Shown one piece after another: positions 24,139 through 37,470 of a DNA stretch of 64,000 nt. A program made the position numbers and the translations under genes. The stretch spans positions 93,237,642 through 93,301,641 of the forward strand of contig CM049306.1 in NCBI GenBank assembly GCA_026874595.1, written 5' to 3'. Every line of letters starts with the position of its first letter. Position 1 is the stretch's first letter. Under the pieces are notes generated by a model. The model saw only the letters and a program-made list of their open reading frames with translations, had not been told where the DNA came from and did not search any database. The DNA is from Sipunculus nudus (Eukaryota > Annelida > Sipuncula > Golfingiida > Sipunculidae).

Positions 24139-25961
24139 CTAGAATACGGGTAGTCAACAAGCGACTACTTGTATCCGCCTAAATCAGAGTTGAACGGGTG
24201 AAGTGTTGCATATTAGCATGGATGTCTGCAGCCAAATTGTGTATGTAGGTTGCGCTACTTACGAAAAAATCCAGAAAGCTCTATATACATGCAAAACTTT
24301 GGCCCAATCGGTCAAACGATTCCCAAGATATGAGCTTGGATATCTGCTGCATAAACTAGAATGCAGGTGGCGCCACCTGTCATAAAATCAAGAGAGCTGT
24401 CGGGGATGTATAAACTTGCAAAATTTTAGGCAGATATGTCAAACCACTGCCGAGATATGAGTGATTTTATCCCATGGCAGACAAACAGATGGGAGCTGTG
24501 CAAACATGGCTGCAGGTGGAGCCACCAGTTTTGCATATGATAGAGAGCTATGTGAGATTTATACACATGCAAAATTTTGGCCCAATCAGTCAAACGGTTC
24601 CCTAGATATGAGCTTGGATGTCTGCAGCGTAAACTTGATTGTAGGTGGCGCCACCTGTCATAAAATCAGAAAAGCTATCCAGGATGTATAAGCATGCCGA
24701 ATTTCAGGTGAATTAGTCAAACCACTGCAGGGATATGAGTGATTTTAACCCAAGGCAGTCGAACAGATGGACACTGTGCAAACATGGTTGCAGGTGGTGC
24801 CACCATTTTCGGTGTATGTTATAAAGCTCTCCAAGGGCTACATTTGTGCAAAAAGATTTTCCTGATAGGTCAAACGGTTCCCGAGATATGAGCTTGGATG
24901 TCTGCAGCGTAAACGTGAATGTAGGTGGCGCCACCTGTCATAAAATCAGAAAAGCTATCCAGGATGTATACGCATGCCAAATTTCAGGTGAATTAGTCAA
25001 GTCACTGCAGAGATATGAGTGATTTTAACCAAAGGCAGACAAACAGATGGACACTGTGCAAACATGGTTGCAGGTAGCGCCACCATTTTTGGTGTATGTT
25101 ATAAAGCTCTCCAAGGGCTACATTTGTGCAAAAGAATTTTCCTGATCGGTCAAACGGTTCCCGAGATATGAGCTTGGATGTCTGCAGCGTAAACGTGAAT
25201 GTAGGTGGCGCCACCTGTCATAAAATCAGAAAAGCTATCCAGGATGTATACGCATGCCCAATTTCAGGTGAATTAGTCAAGTCACTGCAGAGATATGAGT
25301 GATTTTAGCCCAAGGCAGACGAACAGATGGACACTGTGCAAACATGGTTGCAGGTGGCGCCACCATTTTTGGTGTATGTTATAAAGCTCTCCAAGGGCTA
25401 CATTTGTGCAAAAGAATTTTCCTGATCGGTCAAACGGTTCCCGAGATATGAGCTTGGATGTCTGCAGCGTAAACGTGAATGTAGGTGGCGCCACCTGTCA
25501 TAAAATCAGAAAAGCTATCCAGGATGTTTACGCATGCCCAATTTCAGGTGAATTAGTCAAGTCACTGCAGAGATATGAGTGATTTTAACCCAAGGCAGAC
25601 GAACAGATGGACACTATGCAAACATGGTTGCAGGTGGCGCCACCATTTTTGGTGTATGTTATAAAGCTCTCCGAGGGCTACATTTGTGCAAAAAAATTTT
25701 CCTGATCGGTCAAACGGTTCCCGAGATATGTGGGTTTATGTGTGGAAACAGACGCACAAACGGACGCAGAGCGCAAAGGAAAGGTCAGAGGTCAAAACAA
25801 AATCGGGGCGCAGCAGTTCACATGTGACCCGAACATAATCCCGGGTTTCGGAAAATTCCGCCCAGCGGTTACGGAGGAGTTCTCCGGACACCTACGCGGC
25901 GGCGGCGGCGGCGGCCAGCTGAAAACATAGTATCCGCAAAACTCTGTTTTGGCGGATACAA
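24139..25961 (-). mobile_element. Second Helitron-like element, different family, minus orientation
   Basis: Read on the minus strand, it starts TTGTATCC after an A (25961) and ends CTAG before a T (24142-24139). Near the 5' end GTATCCGC-AAAAC pairs with GTTTT-GCGGATAC (25930-25959, one bulge). Near the 3' end GTAGTC-GCTTGTT-GACTAC forms a six-base-pair hairpin (24150-24168) seven bases before CTAG. An 11-base subterminal repeat, GGCGGATACAA, is perfect between 25951-25961 and, inverted, 24169-24179. A (GCC)n tract lies next to the 5' hairpin, as in the 12-kb element. Apart from the architecture and the first eight bases, the two elements differ in sequence. No Rep/helicase frame is present. 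Confidence 0.8.
24360..25720. repeat. 280-bp tandem array with GGTGGCGCCACC palindromes
   Basis: GGTGGCGCCACC followed by TGTCATAAAATCA recurs at 24366, 24644, 24924, 25204 and 25484 (spacing 278 then 280). A second copy of the palindrome or a one-base variant sits about midway in each unit (for example 25354 and 25634), so each unit is a dimer of two halves of about 140 bases, both also carrying an xxGAGATATGAG word. The later units are almost identical to each other, while the first is more diverged. Confidence 0.92.
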
Positions 25962-26029
25962 TTACTGAGGGCTCACCTTGGGTCTGAACTCATCATGCAG
26001 GCGAACTAATATAACATCATTAAATTTAT

Positions 26030-26192
26030 TATATAGTGCATGTTTGTAGTATTAATATAACATGATGTAACACAATATAATATAATACAATATAACAATA
26101 TATATTATAGTTGGCTTAATATGAATAAGATTCCTTTATAACATCTGTCAATCTTGACAATAATATAATATAATATAATATAATATAATATA
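26030..26192. repeat. (TAATA)n-type simple repeats
   Basis: ATATAATAC-like sequence at about 26035-26110 and a clean run of five-base TAATA units at 26160-26192. Confidence 0.85.
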
Positions 26193-29100
26193 AGATTCTT
26201 GATATTAGTAAAATCTGTCATTCTAGATACCAAAAGCTGCTTTACTCAATATAACATATATTGAATAAATCACAATGCGTCATGTCTTTCAGTAATACAC
26301 GCATCATATGATGCATGTGCTCAGGTTTTTACGGTTAAGGGATATACACTTAGTTAATGACTGGGCTGTCATAGAGGAGAATTGAACAAGCCAGGGAAAG
26401 GCCAGGCAGCATTTGATAGAGCCTGAAGCTGTCTGCTTCAGCCCTGTTTATCATTTAGTGGGTGACAGGCAGCAGAGTTTATTGCTCTGGAGAGAATGCA
26501 GGTATAAGTATAATATGTATATCTCACACTCACACCTGGGAAAACTGCCATCACTACATTGATCTTCTGTATGTATGCTCCCTGTGCTGGAACAGTGATT
26601 GACCTTACATTTACTGAGCAATCAGCTGGATATAGTGTATCACCATATAGATTGTTGGTTAATGGACCTGGCTTTAATAGTACCTGGTGCATTATCCCTG
26701 GAAATGCCTGGATAATACTACCAGGAAACTGACTGGTTTGAAGTCAGTACAGTGCTGGAGCAAACATGAGTTATGAATTAGTTGGCATATATACAGTATT
26801 TTAAACATTTATTATATAAATGTGTTTAATTCATAGCAGGATAATTTTTTTTTCAGAAGTCACTAATATTATTTAGTAGGTTCCTGCCCACAACATTATT
26901 TGGGTATTATCTGTTTTATATACAAATATTTATCATTTTGGTTGGAAGGATATATTGTATGACTGTGACATTGAGTTCTCTTCCTTAACTGTTTTGGATG
27001 GTTTGTTTCAGGTCCTGTGTTTTAAAAGTCACTCTTTAATGCTTCCCTAACAATTTGATATTTACCTTGCATAGGATTAGATCCAGTTGAGACCTTACTG
27101 TAATAGTACTACAGTGTTATCCAATGGTTTGTCTCATGATCAACCGTCCAGTTGCCTACACACAAAAAAAAAATTTATTTAACCTCCAAAATTCACCTCA
27201 GAGCACTATTCTTTTCAGTCAGTGGTGAAATTCTAGATGGACTGTTTTCTCACAGAAATGATATTGTTGTTTGCTATACATGTGCATGTTCAAACCAGAA
27301 CAATGAAAACAGATATCACAATTGAAAGCAGATCAGTCATCGTGCTGTAACAGTTGACATCTTTATAGACAGTTTATTAATTTCTACCATGTATTAATAA
27401 GTTATTGGATTCCATTCTGTGGATCTAGTTATATTTGGCCATATAAATTATATAATATTAAATACTAAATTTTAATTTTACTATTTAATTTAATGTAGCA
27501 ATATTTTTCAAGTGTTAGTTGATATAACAATTCTTGTTCTTAATAATAATCCCTTCAAAGTGACCTACAGGTGATGAAATTGTTTACAGACATCAGACAG
27601 TGGCCATATAAAATTACAATTGTTGAAAGGATAGAATTAATGGTACCCTCAGACATACAGGTACTGGGGTGTTAATTGGACCCTGGGACAGTGATTGGCC
27701 TCTGAATAATCAGGATTATTACTGAGCTGAGTGGCCTGGATCTCTCTGGAACATGTGGTGTTGATATGGATTGTAATCTCAGTGTGCTGAGATAGATTAC
27801 AGGTGTAATACAAGCTGACTTTGATGGTTATTGTACAACTGGCTGCTTAAAGCCAGGAACACAAGTTCACAGGACTATAATATTATTAATAGATGTGTAA
27901 CATGCACTGATACAGGACAACAACTTGCAACAGGGCAAAGTTAATAAGTGGTTATACAAGGACTGTCCTAGTATGTGTACATATCCAAGATCATACATAC
28001 AAACAAATACCTGAGATCTTATGGTTCCTCAGATTTATTCACATCACTCTTTGGCTTTCATCTGGCCATCCAAGCATTTAACTGTTAATGGCGACAAATC
28101 ATAAATGTTTCACTTATACATTTCTAACTCACTATCCTTGAAGGTCCTGGAGAAATATCCTTGGAAACAAAATTAGGCCGCTGTGACCTATATTCTGCCA
28201 GCTATAGTTCAAAAACCTGATTTTGAGCAATCAGACCTGAGACAATTCTTTACAGTGATCAACTCTGTTGAACAAATTTTTTGTGTTGGTACATCAGATG
28301 ATGTGCCTTTTGTACACCTTTGGCACATCCATCATTAAAACTTGAAGCAGAATCAGCATATGTCTCATTCAAAAAAGTTACTTTAAGTTTGGATAATTGG
28401 TCAACTTTGAGTATAATTTCATATAAAAACTGCAATATCTAATTATTTATTCATCAGTTGCCAGTTGCCTGTTTATCTAGTTTTCAAAAGTCAACCCTTG
28501 CCGTTGCATGAATGTGAAGATACTTGAAAGAGCAGTATTTTCTTATTTATGTTATTAATCAGGATCAAAATTCTTAAGGAACAACGAGATGTTCATAGAT
28601 AATTCATTCTTTTGTGGACACGCATGATTTATTTGATAAATTAACAGAATTTTAAGTATGAGGAATTTTAAGTTCTGTAAAAAAATCTTCATCACATTTC
28701 ATCACATAATCCAGCTAGTTGGTATAGACATCTTGTGCTTAGGTTAAATAGTATGTGAGAGTTTGGTGTTGTGAGACCATCTGAGTAGCCATCAGGAAGG
28801 AACTGGACTTTGGCTCGTTACCTGAGCAGGTTACCTGTCAGAGCTCCACTGGGACAGAGCTGTGATGCTTCTCATGGTTACATACCACTAGGGGTGCAAT
28901 TCTGTCGGATATCTGAAATTGTAACAATGCCCCCTCACCTGTTCTAGGGAGCACTCAAATAAACTGGGCTGTGCTTTATGAAATGCAGTGATATAGGCAG
29001 CTCAGGGTCATTGGAGGTCATATTGGACACCCGTGCTGTGAGCTCAGATTGCCTCTATTCACCACAGCATGCATTTGTTAGACTGGATAATAACATGAAG

Positions 29101-32100
29101 CCCAGTCAGCACACAAGTTTGTTTACCATGCTGCAGTCATTACCTGGTAAATACAGCCACACGTCTGTGATAAGGGATGGATGTACAAGTCATAGCACTT
29201 CTTTGTGGTCTCCACACGAGGGAAGTTCAGAGTTTCATTAGAAGCCCCTAAGCTCTCTTGACATGAGGAAATAAGCATAAGAGTGAACCCAGCCAATTCC
29301 TACACAGTGAATCATGTCAGTTTTTGGTGGATCCAACCAGAAAGTACAAAGTAGGCTAGGGCAAGTTTGGATAATTTTGGCAAGGTGATGAGTTTGGGGG
29401 GGGGGGGGGGATGGTGTTGTTGTAATATCATAGAAAATTTTCAGGTAATTCTAAACAATAATCCATATCAACATTTCTCTCAAAAGCCACTGCCCAAATT
29501 TATGAAACCTTGATAAACTCACCTTAGGTAGTTCTAAACAGAGCATGACATGCAGGATGATATGAAATCCTTTCTTTGATATTGCTGACAAATGCTACTG
29601 ACAGAAGAAATTTTTTAACAATTTTCACAGAAGACACATTTTAATTGACATGGTGAATTTTTTTTTATCGTATTCAGTTGGTTTTTTTTGTTGTTTCAAG
29701 AGAAACAGGGTAATTCTTGATTTTTAATGTCATTGCATGTATTAAATAAAGTGTTTTATGAGAAACATTCTTGCCCCCCCAACCCCAAAAAATCAACTTA
29801 TGCTTATTAAAAGTGAACTATTTTCTATTAACAATAATATTCATATAGTTTTTTTCAACAGTTTCCTTCTGAATTCACAAACAGGTTTTGTATTACATTA
29901 ACGTATCTCTTGGAATGAACCTTGTGTGCAGTATGAACTACATGAAAAACTCTTGGATGTATGGTTATGTCTGCACAGGGGTATTTAGGAGGAATGTCTT
30001 CAGAGACAAACTGATGATATCAGTCCTGACTTGAGAGCCATTATGCAGCGTGATGTACAGGCACTGCAGTGGAGACAGGTCAGAATGCTGTTTAAAAGAT
30101 TTCATAGGAGAGTCCAGCTACAAGGTCTCCAGACCGCTCACATATCACCAACAGGGCTTCTAATAGAGAAAGACCCATCCAAATAAGTTTACTAGCAAGG
30201 GAAATTGGAACTATTGATGGGTGTTGGCAAATGCTGCAAGCTCCAAGGATCCCGAGAGAGTGTGCAATGCTGTACTGTCATTGACCACAGGCTCTCCCTG
30301 CAGCTCGGGTCTATTACCTATAATTCCATCAAAGATGATGGCCATTTTATCCTAGTGTCGTAACATCAAGGTCACATATATGTCCTTGAGATGTATTTAT
30401 CATCATCGTTCCTGAAGTAAGTGCATCTTCATCCTGAATCCGCAACATTGATACCGGTCTTTATCTTTATATATTGGGTAGACCTGCAATACCTGAAGTG
30501 TTTGATTAGAGTGTGCAGAAAGATTGAACATGACATTAATTCAGCACCATTTCATTAAGCCTGGGTAACAAGGATTGGCTCCCATCTTAATTGATTTATT
30601 GGTCATGAGCTTGAGCACTGGATGAACTCCAGTAAGGCATGGTCAGATCAGTGCTATTACTTTAGAGTTCTAGAGGGATCAGCAGTCACTCCTCATTCCT
30701 GAAAGAAATTACCAAATTTAATTTTCAAATTACCAGCAATACATTCTTTGTCATATGACACTAATTAAGAAATTATATTGTCTTTTTATATATATATTTG
30801 TCTAACAAAATATGCATGTTTACTGATAGATATAGTTTTGTCCTAAAACAATTATCTTTTTACTGTTAACAGTTTCTTTGATTTAAAAACAGATCAGGAC
30901 ACTCAGGCAGATCCATACTAATGTTCATGCATATCTTTTCTTGTGCAACAGAAGCAGTACCTTACATATTTAGACATACAGTTGCTTCTCTTGGCCTGCA
31001 ATTCCCAACATTTCAGTTCACTTTGTATACAGCTGAATGGAGTTATTGTTTGTTATAAAACAGTGGATGTGGTGTTCACGGCCATGCATACTTGATATAT
31101 TGATAAAGTTGTCATCAGATTTCAGCAAAACATTAATGCTGTGCTCATAGTTATAATTTAAAGGCATAGCTCATTCTTTTAACATGTGCATCACAAAATT
31201 TCACACAGGCATTTAAAAGCAGGATTTCCCATTCATTGCTTGTTTAACTTTTGAAACTCCCACAGATCTGGGAAAACCCATGACTGGTGCACTTACTGAC
31301 CACCAGGAACTAAAGCCATAAGGTTGTAAAGTAATCTAACAAGTCACTGTGTCAACACAAGATTGTTTACCTATACACTCAACTGTAGGTATTGATACTG
31401 TTGGTACCCACAGGCTACTCAAGTATATAGTACTTCAAGCCTCGTTCAAATGTTATAACCTAATGGCCAAGATTATTGGATCACTGGTCATGTACTTACA
31501 GGCATTTCATCAATATATTCTTCTTGCATTCAAGGCATAAGATAAAAAATTTAAGTCATTAACAGTTCTTAAGGTTTTGGTATACATTGGACAGCTCATG
31601 CATCATTCTCAAAGGGGACACCTTCAGATTACAATGAAGTTGTGACTGTACTCTTTCAAATGGTTATTTGGTATGGTTAATCAATAATGGACCTTTTCAC
31701 AACTGATTTAAAAAAGTTGAAGGAATGTAAATTAGGTTTATTCAAATGTCTGTGGGATTACAGTGTCACAGACGTGAGTTTTAATAAGAAACATGATGGA
31801 TCCTTGTCTGGAAGGTTCATCTGCAATGTAGACCTGTTTTTCTGTAATTAGATTAGTGGTTTGTTTCAGAAGGAAGCCAGGAACTATAAAACCTTTATCC
31901 TCCTGAGACACAGACTTGCTTTATAATGGCTGCTGGTCCATAAGAATACTTTTACCTGTACATCTGGGTTTCTTCAAGGGGATGCTGTGTTTTCTTTCAT
32001 TGTTTTTCCATCCAAGGCCCTGGGTTGGGCTGATGGTGTTTGTCCTGTCGTAATTCCATTGGCCATGTTTAGATTCTGATGATGGTGGTTTGTCCTTCCC

Positions 32101-35100
32101 CTTATTCCCACCCACACCACTGCTGTCCTGCATCATCATTAGCTCAGACAAGCAAAGCTTAATGCTCAACTGCTGGTGTATAGCTAACAGTTCACCAGCC
32201 CTAGGCTGCAGTCACTGCTCGTACCACTGTTGTGCTTACAAATTGAAAGCTTGCAGCAACAGAATAAACAGTTGGTTTATCAGGTGTGTCAGTCTGAACA
32301 AAACAGTCTTTCTCTGAAGATTGTCTTGTGACAGTCACAAAATTTAACTGATTTACCTGAAGACATTTTGAATAATTAAATTAGTTTGCTGTTACAGCAC
32401 CTTTGAATCCATGAATGATTACAAATTACCAATTAATATAACAGTCACTCATTTATATATTTCCTTGAATTATGTTTCACCTGTGCTATATCAGTGCTTG
32501 TTGTCTGTTTGTTGTACCTCATTGACTGCATTAATGAACTTGTTTATATTGGTCATTTGTGATTCATTTTAGGCTTTTAATTTTGGTGTTGATAATTTTT
32601 TTTATATAATACCAGTTAAACATATTGAAATAAGATCAATTTAATATAAAATTTGTGATAAACATATTTTTATGACACTTTTGATATTATAGAACTAATA
32701 TTGAAAGTCTGCCAGTATACTCAGGCAATATTAACACTACCATCGTACAGGAACTAATGTGTATTCTTGCAAAATGTAAGTTTTTACTTTCCCTGTAATG
32801 ACTAAACCTATGGTCAAACAAAGGTTTTGTATTGTATATGAGATGGAATAGGTCATATAAAATATCAAACCAGGTGTTGGTATATATCTTAATGCTTTCT
32901 GAGGAAGATTAATACTTGAGGGTGTTCATGTGCTCCCAGTCCGTAGTTGGAAGAAGATTAACCTTTGCGGGATTTAGATGGGATTATAATAATCTTGACA
33001 GCTTATACAACATTCCACACAATGAACAGCCTGTGTTCTTCCTGCTCATCAGTGTTATAATCAGATAATGCACGGGAACATAGAATGGGCTTTGTTTATT
33101 GCATAATTAATAAGTGTGAAACAGCATTATAGGTGACCCATGTTTCTAACCACATTAGGCTTCCCTACCCCGAACACCTACCTACATCCGCATACCGTGT
33201 GGTCAGAGCAGTGGCCATTTTGTCGCAATGGGATGCGGAGTCTGACTGGCTTTCAGTAATATTGAACAGGAGCCCCCTGCAATATTGTCACTGTCTGACT
33301 GATCATCTAGCAGCAGATTTACCTGAGAAATAAACCTGGTTATATTATCTATTGTCATTACAAATGGATACCTGGTATGAGACCATGCTGCAGTGATGTT
33401 TAGATACTTGTGAGTAGTTAATTTCAATATTTTTCCTTCCCTGGAGAGAAATGCTATTTTAGTTTACTCTGTCTGATAGTTGAGACAATAGCACCAACTA
33501 AATTAATCAACTTGTCACAGGGATTTATTCTCCCTTTCTGGATTTAAATTATAACCTGTGGATATTGTCAACTTGTAATCATCATTTTCTACACTATGAC
33601 TCTTGTCATAAGTTTATCTTCATCATCATTCTGCAGGCAGTGCCATCCACTGCTTATGGGGCTAAAGTGAGCAATAACCCAGATAAACTTAAAAAACATG
33701 ATGGACCTGCATATTTTTGATTCATTGGTATGAAAACCCAGGTTTCAGATCAGTCCTGTGGTTTTCTTTATTCAGATTTATGATTATTAAAGAACAAATT
33801 GAAAACATCAGCAGTGCAGTGGAATCAATTTAACAGGTCTTTTGAAGGCACTGAGATGTTTAATTAAAGTAGTTGAGACTGTTGATGGAATTATGTCTTG
33901 TTCAGTCAACAACAAACAGTTAATTTGCCATCTTAAGCAATTTTTGTAAGACTGGAACATGGGCATGGGTATTAATTGCAGATATTACAGTATTGGTGTT
34001 GAATAATGATATTAGAACAGACCACTTAATTAAATGCAGCATCAGTCTTTATTTTAAGTATATGGTAGCCAGCCAAACGCTGATGAAAATGCTAGATCTC
34101 AGATAACAACATTGATTAAAAGAAAGAACACAGATTAAATGGAACCCAGTATCCAGGAGTGACTGCTTTAATGCCACTTGATGTATGTACCTAAATTACT
34201 TTAAAAAAAAAACCCCACCTAATCCAGACAGACCAAGATTTCCTAACAAACTTGGTGTAATTAATTTGGCAGCTATTTAATTAAGTCATTCTTGTGTTGA
34301 TGGTATGTGAGCTGAACACAACAGGAGTAAATGTGTAACATTTTACCAGTGTTATTTATGCCTGCATTCTCTTTCATCAGTTGTGAAAACTGGCTTAGTC
34401 AAGCATTGTTTTATCTCACTAAATTTGATTTTATATCTTTGTTTTGATAAAAATATATAAGAACAAAATGCAACTCCAGATGTTTTGGACTAATTCCTAG
34501 AATTGACTAATTCCTTTTTCTTTGGATAATATTGAGTCAGTTAAGTGTTATAACATGTTTATATTCATTATCAATTACTGAAGATCATTTGCTTACTCTT
34601 TTACTGCAACTTTAACATTTTAGGTCTAGATTTAGCTGGTTTGTATGTGATATAAAACTTTTTAGTAATTAAAACCAGCAGATCTTTCTGGAATTTACCA
34701 TAACTCTTAGAAATATATCATTCATTGGATAATTTAATTCTGATCAGACTTAGTAAATTGGACCAGTCTTTGTAGGATAATTGATTCTATTAGGTCAGAT
34801 TGTCTTTTGACATGTATGCAATGTTAAAAATTTAATTATAAGTGTGAAACTTAATAAGTGACTTCAGTTGAACATTCCATAGACAAACCATTGGTTCTTG
34901 CAAAATGTAGTAAACTTTATAGTGGCTGCAAGTTGCCTCCTGTATCCTGTTCAACTGCTGACAGATTGAGCAGGCGACTGGTCCAGGGCGGTTGTTTTTA
35001 CTGGCAGGCCAGTTATTGTCCTGGGTGGGTCTGTAGAAGGCAGTAGTGTTGTTTTAGGTCCACCTCCCACCCAGCTGTTTCACTGTCCTGATCTAGTTAC

Positions 35101-36729
35101 CAAGTAAACCTAATGAATCGAGACCATGGAGATTAACCTCTGACCTCTCACAGTTTTTGTTGTGTGGATACCTTTCGGAGAACTGTTATTTTACCCTGAT
35201 GACATTTCTTCTGCTTTCTAGGGCACTGTATAAACCTTTAATATAAACCAGGTAAACAAAGCAATGCTAGTAACATCAGCACACGAAGACAGATTTATCA
35301 GCTGCTGTTGTATTGGCCAGCTGTGTTCATGTGACTGCATAGTTAACCACATAGCCAAATTATCTTTGAACTTGTAAAGATAAAAATATACTATTACAGA
35401 GCTAAATAAAGTTTAACATTTGCATCAGATTTGATTAGGGGGAAATTTGGTGGATTTTGTTGTGGTTATACAGTAAAACCTTACCTATAGACCACCTCTT
35501 GTAATGACCACCTCAAGATAACTACCACTTGTTTATGGTCCCAGTTATTTTTTTTTGCACTTTATATGACACCACTTTTAAAAAATGCGACCACTTTTTT
35601 GAGGTACATTAATGGTCATAATTTCAGGTATTTCAGGTGAATATGTATCTGTCTAAGAACATTACTCAGCCTTTCAAAGCAGGAAATAATTGCAGGTTTT
35701 ATTTTCATTTGCATGTTTTATTTCATACCATCAGTTATTTCATACACAGGAAACCTTCCAGCCAGCTTTAATTGATTACATACTAAATGTGATATTTGAA
35801 ATAAGTTTCTGCTATCAAGTGCCCTCAGATGACCTTGATTGGGGTTATGCAGCCCAATTCACCGGATGTCATTGATAACCAGGACAGAGGCTCCAATCAG
35901 GTTTGATCATCAATAACCCAGCTAGTGACACTGAGCTCTCAGATAAAAGAAATCCTGTCATTACTTAATGAATATTTATGTTCAGCTGCATGCAGTTACC
36001 TCACCAATCAAACTCTTAATCTTCAGTATTTCATTGATGCTTGGCTGTTCAAGGTTTGTTTGAATGGCCAGGTCATGTGTCAAGGAGATGAACTCTAACG
36101 GTTCCATGGACAGACAAGGGGAGACGGGGGGGGGGGGGGGGGGGGGAGTGTTAACCTGTAAATGCTGATCTCTGTCTGTGAAAATGCTTACTTAATCAAT
36201 AACAGGCCATCAGTTAATGGCACAAAACTTATAAATGTTATAAATATTAAAGTTGAAGGACACATTCAAGGTTTGATGAAAGGGTGTTTTTCTTAGTTAC
36301 ATTATAGCTACATTTTTGAAGGAGTCACATCCAGTACTGTGACACCTGTTAGGAATGCCATTAAGCTGAGTTACACAAAAGGGTTTATTGAATTCAAATC
36401 AAATACTGGTATATTACACACAATGTCATATCACTGGTGGATGGCTGGCTTTTTTCCTTTTCCAAGTTCAGATGCCAAATGTAACACTAACAGTTAAAGT
36501 TAAACATTACTTTAATGGCTAGACTGGATAGTCACACCTTTAGGAAAGCTATATACAAGTATTAGAATGATCATACACTCTGACAGACAAGTGAGTGAAC
36601 CTGTACTTGAGTTCATACCCTGCATCACTGTTAAAGTGAGTGTAGATGCTACCCCTACATGCAAGCCCTTGGCTTTTGCCATGGCAATATCATGAACTTA
36701 TGGTTGAGGCATACTGAGCAATATTCTGT
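26193..36729. other. Ten-kilobase gene-free, CpG-poor region
   Basis: I find no exon that meets acceptor, open frame and donor criteria, no RNA gene and no complete mobile element. Open frames near 28978-29241 and 33133-33333 are 87 and 66 codons. The first ends beyond a GTAAAT donor-like word; the second lies in a patch at about 33150-33245 with unusual CpG retention. Homopolymers include G runs at 29396-29411 and 36126-36146 and an A run near 34204. A phrase at about 35470-35600 with repeated GACCACCT/ACCACTT words looks like a decayed dispersed repeat. The whole is consistent with intron. Confidence 0.5.
36126..36146. repeat. Poly-G tract
   Basis: An uninterrupted run of 21 G, likely unstable and able to form a G-quadruplex. 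Confidence 0.9.
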
Positions 36730-37470
36730 GTAGTCCTGTACTAAGGTGTGTAAAGAGATCATGTACCCATGTACATAGGTGACACTGCAGTATTAGTCCT
36801 GCTGGTGTACAAAGGTGAAATCATATATCATAATCCTGACATTGGCGGTCAGAAAGCCAGGTGAGACTTACAGGTACACAGGTATCTTAGACCGGATATA
36901 AGGTGTACTTACATTGACACAGGTGACTTTAGAGATCAGCTGTAATTTTTAACCTAGGTAGTTGAGACAAGTCACCTGATGTACTTACAGGTACACAGGT
37001 AAGACTAGAGATCATGTGTACATGAGGGGTACACAGGTGAGACGAGAGATCCTAGTGGAGCTTGTGAGATAATAAAATGACCTGGAGGTCAGATGTCTAA
37101 GGAACCCTGACACTAGGGGTACCCTGCTGAGACTAGAGATCTGTTGTACTCAGGTCCCCTAGAGAGACCAGATGTTAGGTGTACTCCGGGTACCATGGTG
37201 AGACTCATCAGATCAGATGTTCTCATCAACCTTAATAAGAGATCTGTTATACTCAGGTCCCCAAGGGATACTAGAGGTCAGGTGAACTCAGGTACCATGG
37301 TGAGAAATTGAGAATGGAAGTCAGGTATACTTAGTTAGATGAAGCTCCTATGTACTTAGAAACCCATGCACAATGCATTTGAGACGAGAGATTTTCACCC
37401 AGGTATCAGGTTAAAACTAGAGACTAAGTGTACTCAGGAACCCAGTAGAGACCAGAGATCTGCTGAACTT
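36730..37470. repeat. Degenerate minisatellite, unit about 40-60 bp
   Basis: Loose copies of a unit close to GAGACTAGAGATCxGGTGTA followed by CTCAGGTACACAGGT recur more than ten times with variable spacing. Examples begin near 36985, 37030, 37125, 37155, 37265 and 37430. CpG is rare and copies are diverged, so the array is old. Most units contain CAGGTGAG, AGGTAAG or similar. Confidence 0.65.

Noticed and set aside
24713-25494. Repeated minus-strand frames beginning MAPPTFTFTLQTSKLI
   Set aside because: They are produced by the 280-bp tandem unit and are not independent genes.
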